From contig NZ_QWVT01000033.1 in NCBI RefSeq assembly GCF_003570705.1, positions 1 to 64,000 on the forward strand: a stretch of 64,000 bases of DNA, read 5' to 3'. Shown here piece after piece: positions 26,993-35,166 of the stretch. The position numbers and the translations under genes were made by a program. Within the stretch, counting starts at the first letter, position 1; each line of letters opens with the position of its first letter. The notes beneath the pieces are model-generated. The model saw only the letters and a list, made by a program, of their open reading frames with translations. It did not search any database and was not told where the DNA came from. This stretch comes from Mesobacillus zeae (GTDB lineage: Bacteria > Bacillota > Bacilli > Bacillales > Cytobacillaceae).

Positions 26993-28258
26993 ATGCGGAT
27001 AGAAAAATACTTTAAAAATAGTCAGTGGGCGGGTGTAATTACTTTAGGGTTAGGAACTGTAATTGCACAGTCAATTAATATAATTATTCAACCTTTTTTA
27101 ACAAGACTGATATCACCAGAGGAATTAGGTATTTATAATTTCATCATATCAATGGCAAATTTAATAATTCCTGTTGCTTCACTTAAGTTGTCTATGCTTA
27201 TTGTAATTGAAAGTGAAGAAGATAATGTAGACTTATTGACTGATGTTAGCATATTTACGGTTTTTTTAATATCCTCTATGTATACTTTGTTTATAATAAT
27301 AATGTTACAAATAGGGAATAACTCCTTTTACAATATAGGCGGGTTATCCTTAATAATTCCGTTAATTGTTTTTACAAATGGAATTAGATTTATATTTGCA
27401 AGCCATAATAACAGGTACAAAAAGTATTCATTGATGTCAAAAGTAGATATTATAAGGGAATTAATAAAAGGGATAATGCAAATTTTTTCTGGGATATTTG
27501 GTGGGGGGGCTTTCGGTCAATCCCTTGGATATGCATTATCTCCTGTCGCGGGTGTTAGTATTCAAGCTAAAGATTATTTACAACGATTTAAGTATAGGAA
27601 AAAGATTAAATTTAAAATAATTTTATCTATTTATAAGAAATACAAGAAACATATATTATATTTGGTTCCTGCACAATTTATAAACTCTTTTTCTTATACT
27701 TTGATAACTACTTCAGTAATTTCCTTGTTTTCAGCAACTGAGACAGGATACTATTCCATATCTGTTATGGTGCTTGGGTTACCTCTAGTACTTATTTCTA
27801 ACAATGTTAGCCGTGTTTATTTACAAAAAATAGGCAAGGATTATAAGGAGGGTAAATCAGTCTGGCCTATTTATCTCTCTTTTATTAAAGTTTTGGGAAT
27901 AATGTCAGCAATAGGGTTTTCCTTTTTAGCTATTATAGCGCCCAATGTTTCAGAATTCGTATTTGGTAATGGATATGGAGAAGCAGGCAGATATATCACA
28001 ATTCTGTGTTTCATGTATGCCTTAAGGTTTATTGCTTCCTCTTTAATGGGGGGGTACATAGTATTTAATAGGCAAAGAAATGACACTATTTTCCAGTCTT
28101 TGTTAGTATTATCTGGTGCATGTGTTTATATTGTTACAAAAAAATATAACTTGAATATTTATGAATTCCTAGAGTTGATAAGTTTTAGTTATGGTCTAAT
28201 TTATATGCTGATCATAATTAATTTAGGGTATATTTGTAGAAAGTCTGTTTTTGTTTAA
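26993..28258 (+). CDS. Wzx-type oligosaccharide flippase (MOP superfamily)
   Basis: A membrane protein of about 421 residues with 10-12 predicted helices. The N-terminus (GVITLGLGTVIAQSINIIIQPFLTR, then LISPEELGIYNFI) is characteristic of Wzx/RfbX-type flippases, as is the mid-protein segment ETGYYSISVMVLGLPL. It moves lipid-linked repeat units across the membrane for the Wzy polymerase encoded just upstream. ATG 26993 has GGAG upstream; an ATG at 26981 in the same frame is possible. This is the last gene of the AT-rich cassette. Confidence 0.87.
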   Translation: MRIEKYFKNSQWAGVITLGLGTVIAQSINIIIQPFLTRLISPEELGIYNFIISMANLIIPVASLKLSMLIVIESEEDNVDLLTDVSIFTVFLISSMYTLFIIIMLQIGNNSFYNIGGLSLIIPLIVFTNGIRFIFASHNNRYKKYSLMSKVDIIRELIKGIMQIFSGIFGGGAFGQSLGYALSPVAGVSIQAKDYLQRFKYRKKIKFKIILSIYKKYKKHILYLVPAQFINSFSYTLITTSVISLFSATETGYYSISVMVLGLPLVLISNNVSRVYLQKIGKDYKEGKSVWPIYLSFIKVLGIMSAIGFSFLAIIAPNVSEFVFGNGYGEAGRYITILCFMYALRFIASSLMGGYIVFNRQRNDTIFQSLLVLSGACVYIVTKKYNLNIYEFLELISFSYGLIYMLIIINLGYICRKSVFV

Positions 28259-28366
28259 CTATTTAACATAGAAGTTCTATATAGAATTCAGTTAATAAAA
28301 AGGAATATAACTTTAATTTATGTTGGAATTGTATTGTGTAAATTTGTTAGAGGGGAAGGCATTTGT

Positions 28367-29761
28367 ATGTACAAAATCGCTGTTGCCGGCACAGGCTACG
28401 TAGGCCTAGTCGCTGGCGTTTGTTTTGCCGAGGTTGGTCACCAGGTGACTTGCGTAGATATTGATGAGAAGAAAGTGGACCTTATGAAATCGGGTGTTTC
28501 GCCGATTTATGAGGCTGGTTTGGAAGAATTGATGCAGATGAATTATGCTGCTGGCCGGATTGAGTATACAACGGATTATAAGCAGGCATACCGCGATGCG
28601 GATGCTATTTTTATTGGTGTTGGTACCCCGGAGCAGCCGGATGGTTCGGCTAATCTTTCTTATATTGCGACGGTTGCTAGGCAGATTGCCGAGAACATTG
28701 AAAAGGACTGCCTTGTTGTTGTTAAATCGACCGTTCCGGTGGGGACAAATGATAAGGTTGAGCAGTTCATTCAAGACTTTTTGGTGAATGATGTAAAAGT
28801 TGAAGTTGCTTCTAACCCAGAATTCCTGGCCCAAGGTTCTGCTGTCCATGATACTCTGTATGCCGAGAGGATAATTATCGGGACAGAGAGTAAATGGGCA
28901 GAAGGGCTTCTGAAGAAGATTTATGAACCATTTCATTTACCTATCGTAGCGGTAAACAGAAGATCAGCTGAAATGATTAAATATGCTTCCAACGACTTCC
29001 TGGCTCTTAAGATTTCTTATATGAACGATATTGCTAACCTATGTGAGCTGGTTGGTGCGGATATTCAGGATGTTGCCAGAGGGATGAGCTTTGACGAGAG
29101 GATTGGCAGCAAGTTTTTAAATGCGGGGATTGGCTATGGTGGTTCATGCTTCCCGAAAGACACCAAGGCTCTGGAATATATCGCTAAGCAGAATGGTTAT
29201 GAGCTGAAAACTGTAAAGGCTGCGATTGATGTCAATAAAGACCAGAAGACTTTGCTATACAAAAAAGCAAGCAAACGGCTAATTACATTTAATGGCCTTA
29301 AAGTAGCTGTACTTGGTCTGACATTTAAGCCTGGAACGGATGATTTAAGAGAAGCGCCATCTCTTGATAATGTTCCGTTATTATTAGAACAGGGTGCCGA
29401 TATCTATGCTTACGACCCGGTCGGTGCTGAAAACTTTGCCAAGCTGTATCCACAAGGAAAGAACGGTAAAGGCAGCATTACTTATGTTGGAAATGTTGAA
29501 GAAGCTCTGGAAGAAGCTAATGTCTGCTTTGTTTTCACTGAATGGGGTGAGATTAAAGCAGTGACTCCTGCAGATTACAAGAAGTTAATGAGGACACCTC
29601 TAGTGTTCGACGGAAGAAATCTGTATGGTGTATATGTGATGGGAGAAGCAGGAGTGGAGTATCACTCAGTTGGAAGACAAACTTCAGCTGCCGGACGCTC
29701 TAGAAATCAATCAGAGGAGCCAGTTAAAGATGAAACAAAACTTCAATCAATTGGATCCTAA
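28367..29761 (+). CDS. ugd: UDP-glucose 6-dehydrogenase
   Basis: A 464-residue UDP-glucose/GDP-mannose dehydrogenase (YwqF/TuaD type). The NAD-binding start is IAVAGTGYVGLVAGVCFA; SNPEFLAQGSAV, IKYASNDFLALKISYMNDI and the catalytic cysteine in GIGYGGSCFPKDTKAL are present, then LTFKPGTDDLREAPS. It oxidises UDP-glucose to UDP-glucuronate and is a known substrate of the YwqD kinase in B. subtilis. The tail after residue 450 is polar. ATG 28367 is behind AGGGGAAGG. Base composition is more GC-rich than the preceding cassette. Confidence 0.96.
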   Translation: MYKIAVAGTGYVGLVAGVCFAEVGHQVTCVDIDEKKVDLMKSGVSPIYEAGLEELMQMNYAAGRIEYTTDYKQAYRDADAIFIGVGTPEQPDGSANLSYIATVARQIAENIEKDCLVVVKSTVPVGTNDKVEQFIQDFLVNDVKVEVASNPEFLAQGSAVHDTLYAERIIIGTESKWAEGLLKKIYEPFHLPIVAVNRRSAEMIKYASNDFLALKISYMNDIANLCELVGADIQDVARGMSFDERIGSKFLNAGIGYGGSCFPKDTKALEYIAKQNGYELKTVKAAIDVNKDQKTLLYKKASKRLITFNGLKVAVLGLTFKPGTDDLREAPSLDNVPLLLEQGADIYAYDPVGAENFAKLYPQGKNGKGSITYVGNVEEALEEANVCFVFTEWGEIKAVTPADYKKLMRTPLVFDGRNLYGVYVMGEAGVEYHSVGRQTSAAGRSRNQSEEPVKDETKLQSIGS

Positions 29762-30767
29762 TAAGACATACCTCATTACAGGAGCAGCCGGTTTTATTGG
29801 CTACTTTCTTTCAAAGAAGCTGCTGGATCAGGGCTGCCGGGTAATTGGGATTGATAATATGAATGATTACTATGATGTAAATCTTAAGCATGCTCGCCTG
29901 GAGAAGCTGAAGCCATTTGGGAGATTTACCTTTATTAAAGGGGATATTGCAGACAAGGAAATGCTTACGAAAATCTTTGAAGAGTACAAGCCAAATATCG
30001 TTGTAAATTTGGCTGCCCAGGCGGGGGTAAGGTATTCTATCGAGAATCCGGATGTCTATATCCAAAGCAACCTTATTGGCTTTTTTAACATTCTAGAAGC
30101 TTGCAGGCACAACCCTGTAGATCATTTAGTCTATGCCTCATCAAGCTCGGTTTATGGAGCTAACAAGAAGGTACCTTTTGAGGAGACAGATAATGTAGAT
30201 ACCCCCGTTTCATTATATGCAGCGACTAAGAAGTCAAACGAATTGATGGCTCATACATATAGCCATTTATACAAAATCCCGGCTACGGGCTTGCGCTTCT
30301 TTACTGTATATGGACCAATGGGCAGGCCTGATATGGCTTATTTCGGTTTTACTGACAAGTATTTCGCTGGTGAGCCTATCAAAATTTTTAATAATGGAGA
30401 TTTTGAAAACGACCTTTATCGCGATTTTACTTTTATCGATGACATTGTGGAAGGGATTGAGCGGCTGTTAAGCAACCCTCCTGAGGGAGGGGGAGAAGTC
30501 CCTCATAAAGTCTTTAACATCGGTAACAACAGTCCGGAAAAGCTAATGACGTTTATCAATACTCTTGAGAAATGCCTAAGTAATTCTTTGGGCAGGGAAG
30601 TGGTATTTGAGAAAGTGTTCGAGCCAATCAAGCCAGGAGATGTGCCAGCAACATTTGCCTCAACAGAAAAGTTGGAAGAGGCGGTTGGGTTTAAGCCGAA
30701 AACCTCTATTGAGGTTGGGCTGCAGAGATTTGCGGACTGGTATTGTGAGTATTATAAAATCCAGTAA
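29730..30767 (+). CDS. NAD-dependent epimerase, UDP-glucuronate 4-epimerase type
   Basis: A 345-residue extended SDR: YLITGAAGFIGYFLSKKLL, DNMNDYYDVNLKHARL, AAQAGVRYSIENP, SSSSVYGANKKVPFEE and YAATKKSNELMAH with the YxxxK pair. DNMNDYYD and YSIENP-type segments are typical of UDP-glucuronate 4-epimerases (UDP-GalA synthesis), fitting its overlap with the UDP-glucose dehydrogenase gene (32 bases). ATG 29730 follows GAGGAG. UDP-GlcA to UDP-GalA is the most likely reaction; a related epimerisation cannot be excluded. Confidence 0.88.
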   Translation: MKQNFNQLDPNKTYLITGAAGFIGYFLSKKLLDQGCRVIGIDNMNDYYDVNLKHARLEKLKPFGRFTFIKGDIADKEMLTKIFEEYKPNIVVNLAAQAGVRYSIENPDVYIQSNLIGFFNILEACRHNPVDHLVYASSSSVYGANKKVPFEETDNVDTPVSLYAATKKSNELMAHTYSHLYKIPATGLRFFTVYGPMGRPDMAYFGFTDKYFAGEPIKIFNNGDFENDLYRDFTFIDDIVEGIERLLSNPPEGGGEVPHKVFNIGNNSPEKLMTFINTLEKCLSNSLGREVVFEKVFEPIKPGDVPATFASTEKLEEAVGFKPKTSIEVGLQRFADWYCEYYKIQ

Positions 30768-30787
30768 AGAATCCGGAGCCGGCAATC

Positions 30788-30831
30788 AAAAAGAGCGAAC
30801 CAGAGTAATAGGCGCTGGTTCGCTCTTTTTG
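30788..30831 (+). terminator. Terminator of the polysaccharide operon
   Basis: Stem AAAGAGCGAACCAG/CTGGTTCGCTCTTT followed by TT and preceded by an A run, shortly after the epimerase stop. Confidence 0.95.
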
Positions 30832-30859
30832 CCATGCTTAAGAAAGCAAGGCCTCAATA

Positions 30860-31102
30860 TCAATGCACTCCGCCCCAATAAGTTTGCAGCACCAGGTCCC
30901 TGACGGCCTTGAAAAGGGCTGCTTCTTTGCTGTCAGGATCGCTGCCGAAAGCGATGATGTCTTTATAGGGTGGATGGTCCTGGCAGATGGTGGCGATCAC
31001 CTCATAGTGCATGGGATATTGCAGAATTTCGGCTTCTATTTCGTCACCGTGCTCGTTGATCCATTGCATAACCTCTCTTGAGATATAGCCTCTGTTGTCC
31101 AT
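30860..31102 (-). CDS. Hypothetical 80-residue protein in XRE operon
   Basis: A small acidic protein (MDNRGYISREVMQWINEHGD ... ALFKAVRDLVLQTYWGGVH) of 80 residues. It lies 35 bases after the XRE regulator gene on the same strand, so the two are likely co-transcribed. The preferred ATG at 31102 has GGTGGG upstream; an ATG at 31135 adds eleven residues. No family recognised. Pairing of a small XRE regulator with a small partner suggests an antitoxin/toxin or regulator/effector pair, but nothing in the sequence proves that. Confidence 0.55.
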   Translation of the reverse strand: MDNRGYISREVMQWINEHGDEIEAEILQYPMHYEVIATICQDHPPYKDIIAFGSDPDSKEAALFKAVRDLVLQTYWGGVH

Positions 31103-31137
31103 GGTTGACCCACCAATCCAAGTAGTTTTATACATAT

Positions 31138-31359
31138 TTATGATACGGTTTCTTCAAACTCCATGATTTCACAGACGCTGTCGATATTGAGGGCGTTTGC
31201 TATTTTCTCTATATGACTGAAATGCATGCTGCTCCTTTTGCCGTTTTTCAGCTCGCTCAGGACTGCATGGCGTATATTGGTGAGACGAGACAGCTCTCTT
31301 AGGCTGAGATTATACTCTTGTAATAATTTATCAATGTTCACCTTTACTTTTCTTTCCAT
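31138..31359 (-). CDS. Small XRE-family HTH regulator
   Basis: A 73-residue protein that is almost entirely one Cro/CI-type helix-turn-helix domain: NIDKLLQEYNLSLRELSRLT (helices 1-2), NIRHAVLSELKNGKRSSM (recognition helix and following loop), IEKIANALNI. Start ATG 31359 has GAGGA upstream. A perfect 18-bp palindrome lies 61-78 bases upstream of the start and is the natural candidate operator, implying autoregulation. It could also act on the divergent ligase gene. Confidence 0.85.
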   Translation of the reverse strand: MERKVKVNIDKLLQEYNLSLRELSRLTNIRHAVLSELKNGKRSSMHFSHIEKIANALNIDSVCEIMEFEETVS

Positions 31360-31419
31360 TGGTTCCTCCTCATAATTGTCCCTTATAGTGAAAATCTATC
31401 ATTTTAGGAAAATGCAGGT

Positions 31420-31437
31420 GGTACGCAATTGCGTACC
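31420..31437. promoter_or_regulatory. Perfect 18-bp palindrome, candidate XRE operator
   Basis: GGTACGCAATTGCGTACC is an exact palindrome in the divergent region between the XRE operon and the ligase gene. Its dyad symmetry fits a dimeric HTH repressor. The assignment to this regulator is inferred from proximity. Confidence 0.65.
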
Positions 31438-31652
31438 AATTGGACATATCTTCTGACAATCTCATGAAATTTTCTAAAGTAGATATGTTCGTCCTATAAA
31501 TGAATTTACTTGATGAGGAAAAATTCGTCGGAAAGAAAGATGTTTTAATTTGTAACTAAAAAGGGATAGACGGTAGTGGAGCAACTAATATTTTAAAGTT
31601 GGGCAGATTATAGATATACATTAATGGTTTCAGTGTGGAGGTAACCTAGTCA

Positions 31653-32861
31653 ATGGCAAATACTAAAATAAGCGTAAGCCTAATCAGGCTATTCAGTTTC
31701 GCATTTTTTACTCTCTTAGTTTTTAATGTTTTCGGTAAAACCATCCTGCAGCCCTATAAGGATCTTGCATTGGTGACAATAGATGTCACCCTCTATCTGT
31801 CATTTTTTCTGCTTATTTATGCAGTTATTAAGGACAAGGGCTATGTGATTGGTTATTTTAATATCTATATAGGGTTTATATTGTTAAGTGGCATTTATTT
31901 AGCCAGTCACATCTATCATGGTAATTTCGAGCAAAATGAACAGCTTCTTTTTTTGTTCCTTATTTTTGTATTCATCCTGGCAGTTATGAAAATCAAATGG
32001 ACACCAAGCCATTTGATTATTTTTGGGCATTTGGCGAATATCATAATCCTTTATTTCTTTTTCCAGTGGATTGGCAATGGATATATTGCCTATATGTATA
32101 AAGGGGTATTCGGCAACCCTAATGTTTTTGCTAACTTCCTTTTTGCTATCCTTTATTTTCAAGTAATAAATATACAGAAAAAAACGCTCGGTCTTAAGCT
32201 GTATTTTATGGTGGGAATCATTATTAACTTATTGCTGATTTTTATGTCCACTTCAAGAACAGTATGGCTCTCTCTTGCCGTTATAGTCGGGTCCTTTCTG
32301 GTCATGAAATTCTCCAGAAAGCTCTTTTCAAAACTATTCTATTTCGTGCTGGGGGGGAACTTCCTATTTCTTATAACATATGTCTATTTGGCTAGGACAC
32401 AATATGCAGATACAATCAATGATCTGACTATGAAACTTACCAGCAAGCCATTCTTTTCAGGGAGAGAAGAATTTTGGGGTGACGTAATCGATTTCGGCCT
32501 GACATCACCTTTAATTGGCCATAAAGTAGGTATTCAGTTGAATGAATATATGCCAGGGATTAAAAACGTTCATGTTCACAACCAATATTTGCAGGTTTTT
32601 GTTGAAAGCGGCTTTTTAGGTCTTTTTGCTTTCCTGCTATTGTTATATTTTATTTGGAAGGCGTACCAAGTGAACCTTGACTCACATTATGTACAATGGT
32701 CGGCTTGTTTCTTATTAGGCCTGCTAATCTACCAGAACTTCGAAATATCCATGTTTTCTAATATGCTCTCAATCGGTTTAATCCAATGGCTTGGCATTTC
32801 CATAGGTGTAAGCATGGCGATTCATAAGGATGATGGAATAGGTTCCTATATGAGAGATTAA
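31653..32861 (+). CDS. O-antigen ligase-like (WaaL/Wzy_C family) membrane protein
   Basis: A 402-residue polytopic membrane protein with about ten transmembrane helices and a large extracellular loop around residues 250-320. The Wzy_C-type signature HNQYLQVFVESGFLGLFAF (HNxxL...G) is clear at about residues 308-326. Such proteins polymerise or ligate lipid-linked glycans at the outer membrane face. Its start ATG 31653 follows GGAGG. Since the cassette already contains a Wzy-like gene, this one could ligate glycan to a wall polymer or serve a second polymer. Confidence 0.83.
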   Translation: MANTKISVSLIRLFSFAFFTLLVFNVFGKTILQPYKDLALVTIDVTLYLSFFLLIYAVIKDKGYVIGYFNIYIGFILLSGIYLASHIYHGNFEQNEQLLFLFLIFVFILAVMKIKWTPSHLIIFGHLANIIILYFFFQWIGNGYIAYMYKGVFGNPNVFANFLFAILYFQVINIQKKTLGLKLYFMVGIIINLLLIFMSTSRTVWLSLAVIVGSFLVMKFSRKLFSKLFYFVLGGNFLFLITYVYLARTQYADTINDLTMKLTSKPFFSGREEFWGDVIDFGLTSPLIGHKVGIQLNEYMPGIKNVHVHNQYLQVFVESGFLGLFAFLLLLYFIWKAYQVNLDSHYVQWSACFLLGLLIYQNFEISMFSNMLSIGLIQWLGISIGVSMAIHKDDGIGSYMRD

Positions 32862-32917
32862 GCTGAAACTTGCTCTGTATTAAACTCAGCCATAATAAAA
32901 GTAAGTTTAGTAATATT

Positions 32918-32950
32918 GGAGAGTAAGCAGGTGGCTACTCTCCAGTTTTT
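32918..32950 (+). terminator. Terminator after ligase-like gene
   Basis: Stem TGGAGAGTA/TACTCTCCA with a 10-base loop and following GTTTTT. Confidence 0.85.
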
Positions 32951-33025
32951 ATTAGACAGACCCACAGAATGAATTGGATTTCTAAACATAACTGTGTGAT
33001 CTCATCTTGATTTTTGGAATTCCCC

Positions 33026-33850
33026 TCAGCAAAACTCCATTTCATAAAGCTCCTCAAAGTACATTTCCTGGAACTTCTTGTTGAGGATTCCGGTATAATA
33101 CGCGATCGGGTTTTTGGCTTTTGCTTTTGATTTTAGCTTACGGACGAGCTGCTTGAAGGAGTCGAGCGATACGGACAGTAAGGTTTCTGTTTCTTTCTCA
33201 CGGTTATTGCGGTAGGCGGCGATTGTGCTCATTCTCCAGAATTCTTCGATCGACTTTGCATGTGGATAGAAATACTTCACCAATTCTACAAATGCTGTTG
33301 GCACACGGTCACTGACAAACAGATGGTCTTCAGGTGCATTTTCAGTATGAGTTGCTGAATCAGTATTAATTGTTACGGCAGGGGGCATTTCTTCACGTTT
33401 ATTATTCTTTTTAATATTAGTTTTAGAAGGAATGATAGTTTTATTATGGTGGTTCAACTTTTCTTCTTTGGGTGGTTCATGATGGGGAAAACGATTGAAC
33501 ACATAAAGGTTGCTCGATTGTGAGCCGTTCTTCCGCTCGGTTTCATGCACAGTGAAAATGCCAAGGTTATTCGCTTTGATGATCATCCGTTTGAAAGTGG
33601 AGCGGGAAATGCCCATGTCCTGATATTCCTCATGGATTGCCTTCAGCACCGTACCGATTTTTGCATTGCAAACGCCAGGGATTTTCGCTGCAAAGCGGAC
33701 GAGGCGCTTGAGGCCTACCAATTCCCCTTTAGTGAACTCATTCTTGTACTCTGACATCCACATCTCCATATGATTATTAAATTCCCCCAGCGTCGCAAAC
33801 TGTGAATACTCTTCAAACCTCTTAATAGTACCTGATTTAATCGTCATCAT
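33026..33850 (-). CDS. Helix-turn-helix domain protein (unknown role)
   Basis: A 274-residue protein with an N-terminal winged-helix-like region (SRSTFKRMIIKANNLGIF looks like a recognition helix and wing), a low-complexity linker rich in K, N, T and P, and a basic C-terminal helical region (SFKQLVRKLKSKAKAKNPIAYYTGILNKKF). The latter resembles replication-initiator-like HTH proteins common in Bacillus chromosomes and plasmids (AKNPIAYYTGILNKK is typical). ATG 33850 has GGTGG upstream. Its promoter region is almost identical to that of the DUF1659 operon. Function unknown. Confidence 0.7.
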   Translation of the reverse strand: MMTIKSGTIKRFEEYSQFATLGEFNNHMEMWMSEYKNEFTKGELVGLKRLVRFAAKIPGVCNAKIGTVLKAIHEEYQDMGISRSTFKRMIIKANNLGIFTVHETERKNGSQSSNLYVFNRFPHHEPPKEEKLNHHNKTIIPSKTNIKKNNKREEMPPAVTINTDSATHTENAPEDHLFVSDRVPTAFVELVKYFYPHAKSIEEFWRMSTIAAYRNNREKETETLLSVSLDSFKQLVRKLKSKAKAKNPIAYYTGILNKKFQEMYFEELYEMEFC

Positions 33851-33872
33851 TTTGCACCACCCTTTCACCGTC

Positions 33873-33904
33873 TATATAGGGAAGGGGAGGCAAAAAGGAC
33901 AGGG
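33873..33904 (-). promoter_or_regulatory. Promoter-like block shared with the DUF1659 operon (copy 1)
   Basis: On the minus strand TCCTTTTTGCCTCCCC, five bases, then TATATA, 22 bases before the ATG of the HTH gene. The same layout occurs at 34712-34743. Confidence 0.6.
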
Positions 33905-33949
33905 TGGGCAGGGGATTATTGTGGCAAAGTTGTGACGGATAAAAAAATA

Positions 33950-33986
33950 AAAACCATCCCGCTTGTTTTTAACGCGATGGTTTTTT
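33950..33986 (-). terminator. Terminator after yvrJ-like gene
   Basis: Minus-strand stem AAACCATCGCG ... GCGGGATGGTTT followed by TTATTTTTTT. It ends the DUF1659-DUF2922-YvrJ operon. Confidence 0.8.
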
Positions 33987-34007
33987 GAGTGTTAATCAGT
34001 TATTTGG

Positions 34008-34151
34008 CTACGCTTTTCCATGCAGCTTGTCGGGCAAACCCTGGATTGATTGGACGACTGTATCCAGCTTCGCTTCGATTCGGTGGAGCAGGTACAGGGT
34101 CACAACGATCGGGAATCCAACGTCGCTGATGAATGGAATCAGCTGTTCCAT
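34008..34151 (-). CDS. yvrJ: YvrJ-family small membrane protein
   Basis: A 47-residue protein, too short for usual gene calling: a hydrophobic helix (IPFISDVGFPIVVTLYLLHR) followed by a charged helix (IEAKLDTVVQSIQGLP). This is the YvrJ family pattern, including the VGFPIVVTLYLLHRIE core. ATG 34151 follows GGAGGAAG. In B. subtilis yvrJ neighbours the sigO-rsoA sigma-factor genes. It is the third gene of a conserved trio of unknown function. Confidence 0.85.
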   Translation of the reverse strand: MEQLIPFISDVGFPIVVTLYLLHRIEAKLDTVVQSIQGLPDKLHGKA

Positions 34152-34218
34152 TTCCGCTTCCTCCTCTCGTGCTTTTACGTAAAAAGCCGGTCGCCAACAG
34201 GCAACCGGCTCACGTTTC

Positions 34219-34437
34219 TTACACTAGTTTGTATTCGGTTACGTTCCGTTCGACGACACGTGCTTCGCCGATGGCAACAAGGGTGCCGCTCTTCATCAGG
34301 AACGCATTGGATGCAATGATTTGCTCCATCGCAAGCTTGACTGCTGCTGGATCAATCGGCTCCTTCGGGTTATCAACTGTCAGCTTGGCGCTTTTGCCAA
34401 GGTCGGTGCCAAATTGCAATTCAAGTACTTTAGTCAT
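34219..34437 (-). CDS. DUF2922 protein
   Basis: A 72-residue DUF2922 protein (KVLELQFGTDLGKSAKLTVD ... AMEQIIASNAFLMKSGTLV ... ARVVERNVTEYKLV). ATG 34437 has AGGAGGTG upstream; an ATG at 34446 is less well placed. The family is widespread in Firmicutes, always small and next to DUF1659 and YvrJ genes, with no proven role. Confidence 0.9.
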   Translation of the reverse strand: MTKVLELQFGTDLGKSAKLTVDNPKEPIDPAAVKLAMEQIIASNAFLMKSGTLVAIGEARVVERNVTEYKLV

Positions 34438-34473
34438 GTTTTTCACCTCCTATTAAGTTGGTCTCATTTTCGA

Positions 34474-34689
34474 TTAGATGATTTCCGAGCTGTCATTACG
34501 TTCGACGGAACTTAGCGAATAAGCGCTAAGGCCTCCAAGCGCAAGAGCTGCCTGCTGAACCTGGTTAGCGGTAGCATCCTTGCTCACATTGCTGTAAGTC
34601 TTGCCTTTGTAGATCGTCTTTCCTTCTCCGTCCATCCCGGCATCAAACGTCAGCCTGATATTCGAATCCTTTAGAATTGCCATTGCCAT
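34474..34689 (-). CDS. DUF1659 protein
   Basis: A 71-residue DUF1659 protein: SNIRLTFDAGMDGEGKTIYK, GKTYSNVSKDATANQVQQAA, LALGGLSAYSLSSVERNDSSEI. ATG 34689 has GGAGGTG upstream. It is the first gene of the DUF1659-DUF2922-YvrJ operon. DUF1659 and DUF2922 share a short beta-strand-rich pattern and may be distant relatives of each other; function unknown. Confidence 0.9.
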   Translation of the reverse strand: MAMAILKDSNIRLTFDAGMDGEGKTIYKGKTYSNVSKDATANQVQQAALALGGLSAYSLSSVERNDSSEII

Positions 34690-34711
34690 GTCTCTCACCT
34701 CCTTCACCCCT

Positions 34712-34743
34712 TATATACAAGCGGGGAGGCGAAAAGGATAGGG
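34712..34743 (-). promoter_or_regulatory. Promoter-like block shared with the HTH gene (copy 2)
   Basis: On the minus strand TCCTTTTCGCCTCCCC, five bases, then TATATA, again 22 bases before the ATG. Sixteen-base core identical to copy 1 except one C/T position. Confidence 0.6.
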
Positions 34744-34761
34744 CGGGGGAAAAATAAATTT

Positions 34762-34793
34762 AAAAAAGAGAGCGGGATTCCGCTCTCCTTACA
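34762..34793 (-). terminator. Terminator, minus strand
   Basis: Stem GGAGAGCGG/CCGCTCTC with AATC loop followed by TTTTTTAAATTT on the minus strand. It would stop transcription from the Dph6-like gene before the DUF1659 promoter. Confidence 0.8.
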
Positions 34794-35166
34794 ATATAGT
34801 TACTCCCCTGGCTCGTAGGCCGTCCAAGTTTTAATACGGTTTTTTGATCAAATTGACCTTCATTTAATATATATTTGATTTTTGCTTAATGCGCAAGACC
34901 ATTGGAAAAGTTAAAACGATATAGCGTATCGTTGGTTTTTAGGTCTTGGCTTTTATGTTAGAGTACCTCGCTTTTCAACATTTGGAAAAACTACGAGCTC
35001 CGCTTTAATGATACATACCTCTTTGAAAAGATTTTCATCGTATATGAGAGATAGCTCTGAGAAAAAATTAATTAGTTCAAATCACATTTTCATTGGTTCA
35101 ACACATGTAAAAGCGGTGAAAACTGTCTCTTTTTTATGTTATTTGAGTACAAATATCTGCCGCCAT
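34794..35166. other. Gap downstream of Dph6-like gene
   Basis: AT-rich, with nested hairpins at 34906-34952 (GCAAGACC ... GGTCTTGGC enclosing AACGATA-TAGCG-TATCGTT). No gene was recognised; the only plus-strand frame (35008-35343) runs antisense into the Dph6-like gene. Confidence 0.5.
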
